Assembly (NCBI GenBank): GCA_034336665.1
Contig: JAPFBE010000013.1
Location: 17,525,056-17,589,055 of the forward strand
DNA length: 64,000 bases
Origin: Luscinia megarhynchos
Taxonomy: Eukaryota; Chordata; Aves; Passeriformes; Turdidae
Direction: 5' to 3'
Below, piece by piece: positions 57,522 through 64,000 of the stretch. The position numbers were made by a program, and so were the translations under genes. Numbering within the stretch: position 1 is the stretch's first letter; every line of letters begins with the position of its first letter. The notes under the pieces were generated by a model, which worked only from the letters and a program-made list of their open reading frames with translations, made no database searches and had not been told where the DNA came from.

Positions 57522-60049
57522 TGCATTTGTAGGAATTTCCTAGACTTAGAATAAGGAAACTGTTGCAAATGCTCTGTGAATGGCTTAAACAGGAAGCATG
57601 ATAAATGAAAGTATCTAAAGGTGGTAACTTTTATACTAGAGCAATATAAAATACTGCAATTAATGCCCTGAGTGTCAGTCCATGTTTTCTCCCCGAATTA
57701 CTTCTGGAGGATTTTTTTACTATGCCATTACTATATTTACAGGTGATAAAAGAGCAGGATTGGCAGCCTAAGAGCTTGAAAAAACTGTTTATCCATGGAA
57801 AGGGTGTTGTTGTGAGCAGCAAGTTTTGCACAACTTTTTCCTTTTACCATATTTTTATCCTCCTTCTCCTCCTGCACCAAGTTAATCATTCACAGAATTG
57901 GTGATTTCAAGGTCACAAATAAGGAAACACTTTTTGCAGCTTCTCGTTTTTGCTGGAAAAGAGGGGACTGAGGTCAAGCCTATTCATTTCACAAATGCTG
58001 GCTGACATTAATATCTGAATGCTTTCTTGATTTCCTCTGTTGGGTACGGGAAATAGCTTTAATATCTTGTATACCACAATGTGGTAGCTATTGCCTTTTA
58101 ATGTTGATCCCTATAGACCATCAATCCCTAACTAGTGTGGCTACTTACTGAAACTGAGATGGTTTCACACTGATTTATAGGTAAAAGATTCCCTGTCTCA
58201 TGACTAATTCCTCAAGTTGTATGGTTCCACTTAATTTTTTAAATTCCTTTGGCAATCAATCACCTCTGATTTTTAGGTAGAACTCTTCACTGATTTGATT
58301 ATGGAGTACTTAAGAACATTACTGGATTATATGGCCACATGTTTTTATGGAGCTGAGTTACTTAATTATGTCAGAACATTTGTTTTTGAGATTTTTTTTT
58401 GTTTTGTTTTCCTTTGATAGCTTTAAATACAAAGTGCCTTATAACTGGGGAAGAACAAGTTTATATGAAATAAAAATGGCTATGGATCTTCACTGAAAAC
58501 ACATAGTGAGGCTATTTTTACTTTCATTGCTGAGTTTCGCAGAATAAACAGATTACAATAAACAGAATACAGAGAGATGATAGCATTATTATTATTATTT
58601 ATACAGCACCACAAATGTGCATTCTGCTTAACATACAAATAAAAGCTATCTCAGGAGATCACTTCAAGTTCAACTCCAGCATAAAGCACAACTTTCTCCT
58701 GAACATTTCCTTTTTTTCACTGTTGTTAAGAACAAATGTTTCAGACTGGAGTGTATTAAACTGAGGAACTGAAATCCTTAGCTAGACTCGAAAAGAAGGT
58801 GATTTGATTGTACTGCTTAAATGTATAGGCCAAACTCATGCTGTGATAAAAATCCTCCTGGCTGCAGGGAAGGCCAGAGCTGATGCAACACTCCCACCAA
58901 AGCTGCTGGAATCCAGGAGTGCTCTGAACTTTTGAAAATTAGGAAGATTTTCAATGTTTTTAAAGGTGATGTCTCATCCTCACAAAAATTATTGCAATAT
59001 GTCAAACTCTGCATTAAGCACAGTGCTCACTTTCAACCAAGACATTAATAATTTAAAAATTTTTAGTCTCTTATTTTTTAAAGAGAATAAACACTGAAGT
59101 GGTCCAGGCTTAGAGAAGCTCAGTGAGGAAAGGAAATGTTGGAGACTGAATACACTTAGAAACCCCAGTTGGAGCACTGATCCAGGTGATAAGTTGTGTA
59201 AGCTCACCTCCCAAGGTGTTGAGAACATGAACATGCACTCTTGTTACCCATAGATGTGAGCTGGGAGCCACAGGGGTGAAGGGAATAGCTCACTCCAGAG
59301 CAACAAAATATTCCAAATGAACTAAAGGAAAGTCACTGAAAATACTAACCAAACAACACAGCAAATTTATTGAAAAATGGAGAATCAAAAATACTAATTA
59401 AAATAAATGTCTATATAGCATAGTGTTTACGGATTTCAGAGGGAGCAAAGAACATTTGTTGGAAAACTTTGTAATTTGCAAGGCAATAAGAGACACTGGC
59501 AGGTGCCAAGCCCTTTGGGGATAAATCATGGCCAAGCTTCAGAAGGCAGGAAAGAGTATGAGTTTCAGTGTGTCTGCAACTAGGATCTTTGGCAGGATGC
59601 AATGCTTTGTGTGCCAAAGGGACACCTCTTCAGAACAAACTCTTTCTTTTAGAACTTAATTGTTAATGTAAAACCCCGTTAATACAATTGTGGCAAGAAG
59701 ATTTAGCTAACTTTAATGTCTTGACAAACTGGGTAGTGCTTCTAAATAGCCTTTTCCTTTTTTTTTTTTTTTTTTTTGACACGTGTGAGAATTCACCCAG
59801 TCAAAAGGAAAAACCAAAGACTTCCATCCCTTTAAGCAAATGAATTCTGATGCTGTTGGGGCACTGAACATTTACTGCAGCAACAAGCAATGAGAAATAT
59901 TGTCCCAGTAAGAATACCACCCTAATCACACAGCTTTTCAGCATGACACAAAGATAAACCCAATTCAAAACTTTTCCCCTGAATACAAATATTCAGAGCA
60001 GGTTCTCCAGAGCCATCTTCATCTGTTGTCCCTGTTTTCTCACACAGAT
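57520..60049. other. Unique DNA with ATT cluster and T20 run
   Basis: A small (ATT)4-5 at about 58587-58603 is followed by 'atacagcaccacaaatgtgc', reminiscent of ancient tetrapod retroposon 3' ends but too short to name. T20 lies at 59758-59777. No exon is supported. Confidence 0.5.
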
Positions 60050-60105
60050 GTCACAGAATTGCTGAGGCTGGAATTTTGTAGCTCCCTCTAAGCATGGGAT
60101 AATTC
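60050..60105 (-). mobile_element. Possible CR1 3' end scrap, minus orientation
   Basis: 'tgtcacagaattgctgaggc' followed by 'tggaa' resembles the reversed CR1 start (CACAGAAT, then ggttgaggttggaa). Only about 25 bases match well and the rest has decayed. Confidence 0.4.
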
Positions 60106-60927
60106 TATCCTTTCCAATCATCACTGTGAATTAGCTAACAATTCCTGAAGTGCCAGCTAAGCAGTGCTGGAGAATAGACTTCAATATATTCTAAATCTGT
60201 ACTGGAGAACAGGAGTATTTAATTTTTCTCTGTGCAAGAGTTTGTTTTGAGCATATGCACCATCCATGCCCTGCACTCTTCATAAACTGCAAGAGCAAAC
60301 AGAGAGTTCTGCATTACAGTGTTCAAAAAGTCCTCCAGATACTGTGCTTGTCTTTAAGTCATGAACAAAATTGATTTGTGAAGTCTGTATTGAATACTTT
60401 ATTTTCAGTAAGAACCTGTGCAAGCCTATTTTTTCTAAGATACAGAAGGAAAAAAACCAAAGTCCTTGCTTCCAACCAAGTAAGACCTGACACAATTTCA
60501 AGTAAATCTGTACTAGCATTGCATTATATCCTCAAGCTGCAAAAGTCAGTAGACTGGAAATGTGCATCATTCCAAATCTGAATGGATGAAAGGGCCTTTG
60601 GTTCTCAAGGGTTTATCCATAGACCACGTTAGAGTTTGGGAATTTGTCCTTTTCTATTAGTTTGACCCAGGGGTTAGGAAACAACTCTACTGGAAAAAAT
60701 TCTTGCCTCCTGTGAATTTAGTAGAACTTCTGTAGTCAGCCATGTCTGGGGTGGGATTTTCTTGATTGTCTAAAACAACTGGAAGCAAATAGCACAGTCT
60801 GAAGGAAAGTTCAGTAAAACCAAGGAGAAAATTTCTCTTCCAGGGATTAGAAAACACAGAAGCCAATTCTGTTGAATTGAAGCCCATCTTTACAGTCCTT
60901 CCCAGTGTGATAATTGATTTCAAATAC
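60106..60927. other. Unique DNA downstream of the minus-strand exon pair
   Basis: If the exon pair at 60.9-61.5 kb is real, this lies in the next intron or downstream. No further exon of matching phase was convincing. Confidence 0.4.
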
Positions 60928-61043
60928 CTTTTGAAAACTAGGGATGGCATCCAAAAAAAAGGCTCTCTTGTATATCTGGCTGGCATTTTTTATTACAATC
61001 CAGTTTCTGAGGAAATGTTTTTGGACACAGTCCTTTTTCTGAC
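60928..61043 (-). CDS. Candidate internal coding exon, second of a phase-compatible pair
   Basis: On the minus strand a strong acceptor (tataatcttcctgattttttttttcag, AG at 61045-61044) and a donor (AAAAG/GTATTT, GT at 60927-60926) bound 116 bases. The upstream candidate ends with one spare base, so this exon must be read after two bases; that frame is open for all 38 codons (QKKDCVQKHFLRNWIVIKNA, then SQIYKRAFFLDAIPSFQK) and ends in phase 0. The frame starting at the first base hits a stop after 16 codons, so the required frame is not trivially open. I do not recognise the family. A non-coding exon or chance remains possible. Confidence 0.33.
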
Positions 61044-61304
61044 CTGAAAAAAAAAATCAGGAAGATTATAAAGTAATTCCAATGAGGGAAATAAAAATTT
61101 ACCTGGATATTTTGTTTTAGAAGCCTCAATCAACAAATAGCCTCTAAATCACCAAACAGCCCCTAAAGCTGATTGAAAGCCTAAAACAAAATTGCTGTTT
61201 AAGATCTAAAGGAAATTCTCTCTTGTCTGTGGGGAGGGGTTCAGCTAGTGTCTCAAGGTCTGTTCCAGATGTTTTTAAATCTGCATGTTTTAAATCTGCC
61301 TTAC

Positions 61305-61498
61305 CTTGATAATCCTTCCCAAGACTATCCAGGAAGAGGTCCGGGTGCTCTGAGAATTCAGAAATGAAAAGAGCTCTCCAAAGTGATCTTAGTGCTAACT
61401 TCAGCTGCCTCTGGCCCTCATCCAGCAAAGCACTTAAATCTGTTCTTCTCTTTGAAATTGGCTTGGCGATGTCAACAGGGCTTCTCACATATCTGCAG
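61305..61498 (-). CDS. Candidate internal coding exon, first of a phase-compatible pair
   Basis: On the minus strand an acceptor (gctggtttttag, AG at 61500-61499) and a near-perfect donor (CAAG/GTAAGG, GT at 61304-61303) bound 194 bases. One base completes a split codon, 64 codons follow, and one base is left over. The product has a basic start (SPVDIAKPISKRRTDLSALL), an amphipathic Leu-rich part (QRQLKLALRSLWRALF) and an acidic-aromatic end (SEFSEHPDLFLDSLGKDYQ). The frame is open well past the donor. The upstream pyrimidine tract is only moderate. No known protein comes to mind. The intron to the next candidate is 261 bases. Confidence 0.4.
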
Positions 61499-63560
61499 CT
61501 AAAAACCAGCACAAATGATTATTTAGATCTAACCCCTCTCTGTCAAGGCTTGAAGTACCCACAGTAGTCCCTGTAAGGGAGGGCTTTGTTTCATATTTCT
61601 GTTGGTCATGTTAACACTTTACTTTTCCCTTTCTTGGCCCACACTGTTCTGGTCCAGGCTCCAAGGCTTCTCTGGCTCAAATTCATCCCTCTCAATCGAG
61701 ACATCTCCACTCAACCCCTTCAATCACCCCCTGGTACCCACATGTATTTACTGCAATGGCCTGTGTCCATAGCTGGGGAGTGCTGACCTTCAGTAAAGCC
61801 AGCAGTGGCTTTTACTAATTAAAGAACACCTCACCTTCTGAAACTCTGCCCTTTGATTCCTGCTAGAAATCCTTTTCTCCTTAATAGAAAAACGTCTGGA
61901 TGGTGGAACAAAGCACAGTTGTCTGGTGACCCTTGATTGCCTAGAAATCTAATAGCTGTCTTGCAAGCTGGGATCCACCTTTCCTTTCTTTTTTTTTTTT
62001 TTTTTTTTTCCTTATAACTTTGTAAAAGCTAATTGGAAAGCAATCACAGCTCAACACTTAATAAACTTTCACATTTCAATAGCAAACAATTTTCTTCTGT
62101 GTTCAAGAGGCACGCTCTGGACAATTTGCTCCCTTTCATAGAAGGTAGGTAGTCTGATCTTGGCTAGGGAAGAAGGCTATAGTACATCACTTTTATGACC
62201 TTCTTTATATGAGAATAAATGTTTTATGAAAGTTCTGAAAATAATTTCTTATGTCAGGGAGGGAGAAGCTTAGTTCTAGTACTCAAAATGCTTTAATTAG
62301 TTTTCCCTGAGTCTGTTTTCTCTGTTATCCCACTGCAGCTGAATCAGTTTTATTACCCTGAAGAAATAATTTGCTCTTATTAAGACCAAGTACTCTGTTC
62401 AATAATTTAATATGTTACATTCTTCTTTAACATTAAAAGGCTTGAGACAAAGTTCACTGAAATCAATGGAAATTCTGCTAGGGACACCAAAAGGCTTTGG
62501 ATCCTTTTAAGAGAGTTTTAGTCTGAAGAATCATCTATTTTGTGGTTATTATGTGCAGCATGTCCAGCTTGGATATTATTAGGGGTGCAATTATGGCAGT
62601 CAAGGGCTCTGTGAGGCCAAGTAGCAAGTATTTATGCAAGTCTTTGAGCAGGTGGAGTCTTTTATAGTCGGAGTTCTTTGCTGCCATGGTTACACTACTA
62701 CAAATACCTGCCCTTGTTACCTTAAACTTAGTTTACTTATGGTTACACAAGTTGAAGTCGCTCCAGTATAGCTGAATTTACTCTCCCTAGAGGTTTCTTG
62801 TGTTATGCTGATTTCATCCCTTGAATCAGAGCTATATCTCTGTCTGGTTTTGCTTCATCTCTGGCTGGATCACACTACTGCTTGTCAGCAGTCACCTGTA
62901 ACAGAGAGTCTTCTCTAGCAGTGTTGTCGTTTTCACTTACAATCTATTTTCTCCTTTCTTTACTAGAAAAAAAAATGCTCCTCCTTTTCTGATAGGTAAT
63001 TTTTGTTCCTAGCCACCTGTATTTTCCCTCATGGATCTATTAATGGCAATAAATTAATCCCTAGCTGCATTACAGCATGGTTGAGCACCATTGTATTGAC
63101 AATTGAGCCAGAAAAGCTCTTCTAGCTCAGTTCCTCAGAGACTGAATATAAAAAGCTACCCTAGAACATCCTACACTGATATTAGGCAGTAGAAAAATTG
63201 TGTTGTGTTCTGGAAACATTATTCTCCTCCAATTGATAGTGAAGCCTAATGATTATTAAATGTATTTTGGAAGCATCCAGTATGCTTGCTTATCAGTCTG
63301 GGAATCATGAACATGTAATTTTAATTTCAGGAGAAAAAATTAAGATACCACAATAAGCATCTTAAATATTTATTTAACAAGAGAGAAAGTTCCTTATCAT
63401 ATTCATTGATATTTAGGAAAGCAAAATCTGATGTCTGTAAGTAATCTTATGTACTCAACTATAGTCTGTTTTTGTTATGGTCCTGTATGTCCAGCTGAAA
63501 TTCCTTCACTATAACCTACTGGGATATTATGGGCCAGATCCAAAGCTGGGTCAGGTCAAG
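61499..63560. other. Unique DNA with a T22 run; possibly intron of the minus-strand gene
   Basis: T22 lies at 61989-62010. A non-repetitive AT-rich stretch at about 62540-62640 ('ggatattattaggggtgcaa') looks like possible conserved non-coding DNA. No further exon was supported. Confidence 0.45.
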
Positions 63561-63618
63561 ATTAATGGTTGCACTTAATCTTTGAAGCCTTTTCTATCCT
63601 AAATGATCTTATGGTTCT
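63561..63618 (+). mobile_element. CR1 3' end remnant, plus orientation
   Basis: 'acttaatctttgaagcctt', 'ttctatcctaaatgatctta' and 'tggttct' match the last 50-60 bases of CR1 (gatctttaaggtcccttccaacctaaatgattctatgattct). The octamer is decayed. Upstream CR1 sequence is not recognisable. Confidence 0.62.
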
Positions 63619-64000
63619 AAGAAGGGGCAGCTTGATATTCAGAGTCCCTTTTGCCTTGTACGCTATTTAAAAATGTAATGAAAATTCCTTAAGACAGGCA
63701 ATTTTGTGTCCTCATTTTTCATTGCTTTAATTTTATTTCTTTTTTTTTTTTAAGCTTGTGAGAATTTAGGCTAGACATAAATAATTTCCTTTAATTTTTT
63801 TTTTCACAGGTGTGAAATCTTTAATTTTTTTAAGGAATGCCCTGAATCATGTAGGGGAGGCACAGAGTAATCTGGCTACAAGAACAGGTATTTTGAACCC
63901 TGTAATTAATTTTAAAGTCATGGTACTAGAACTCTTCCACCTTCTGTGTCCTCGATGCATGGACTTCATGAGAAGTATTGCTACAACCTCTAAATGGAAG
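63619..64000. other. Unique AT-rich DNA to the window end
   Basis: T-rich runs occur near 63739-63752 and 63796-63806. 'ttttttttcacag' at about 63797-63809 is a good acceptor-like site on the plus strand, but the frames after it close quickly. Confidence 0.5.

Noticed and set aside
57275..57568. Frames with long poly-isoleucine on both strands
   Set aside because: They are the translation of the (ATT)n microsatellite.
58585..58660. ATT cluster followed by 'tacagcaccacaaatgtgca'
   Set aside because: It resembles ancient amniote retroposon ends, but the match is too short and low-complexity to name a family.
1..64000. tRNA, rRNA, CRISPR arrays, bacterial operons or integrated prokaryotic elements
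   Set aside because: None was seen; repeats present are eukaryotic LINE, LTR, SINE and simple-sequence types, and there are no evenly spaced repeat-spacer units.

Overview
The window looks like about 64 kb of bird nuclear DNA, probably a gene-poor intergenic or intronic stretch of a macrochromosome. The main evidence is several CR1 LINE fragments with the avian 3' end: the octamer ATTCTRTG, or its reverse CAYAGAAT, next to the 'ggttggaaggga' block. Other support comes from two avian-style endogenous retroviral LTR pieces, AT-rich unique sequence with few CpGs, and no dense gene structure. It is not bacterial: there are no operons, ribosome binding sites or long coding frames. Nearly all open frames of 60-190 codons are chance frames or translations of repeats. 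No protein-coding gene could be named with confidence.

Layout. 0-10 kb: a solo-like LTR (403-679), a plus-strand CR1 (2354-2594), a minus-strand CR1 (6835-7034), and a class II (betaretrovirus-like) LTR followed at the canonical 2-nt spacing by a tRNA-Lys1,2 primer binding site (7336-7652). 8.9-9.1 kb holds a weak exon-like frame. 10-18 kb is AT-rich unique DNA with stretches that look like conserved non-coding elements. 18.4-18.8 kb is a phased A-tract array bounded by near-identical direct repeats. 19.06-19.5 kb is a long minus-strand CR1 fragment. 21.96-22.56 kb is a GC-rich patch. 29.88-30.26 kb looks like the terminal coding exon and poly(A) site of an unidentified plus-strand gene. 31.1-32.35 kb is strongly purine-biased and contains a candidate signal-peptide first exon. 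36.66 kb has an AGCTC pentamer array. 41.86-41.98 kb is a fossil MIR-like SINE. 42.6 kb has an old CR1. 43.1-43.26 kb is an A-rich tract. 49.8-50.26 kb is 453 nt of uninterrupted pyrimidines. 54.83-55.2 kb is a well-preserved CR1. 57.45-57.52 kb is an (ATT)25 microsatellite. 60.93-61.50 kb is a phase-compatible pair of exon-like frames on the minus strand. The window ends with a CR1 3' end remnant at 63.56 kb.

How it works together: I see no pathway or operon-like system. The likely functional content is up to four low-to-moderate confidence exon candidates, a few homeodomain/POU-site-rich AT-rich stretches that could be enhancers, and structurally unusual DNA (the polypyrimidine tract and the phased A-tracts). 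Exon calls rest on splice signals and open frames only. Conservation and RNA-seq would decide them.
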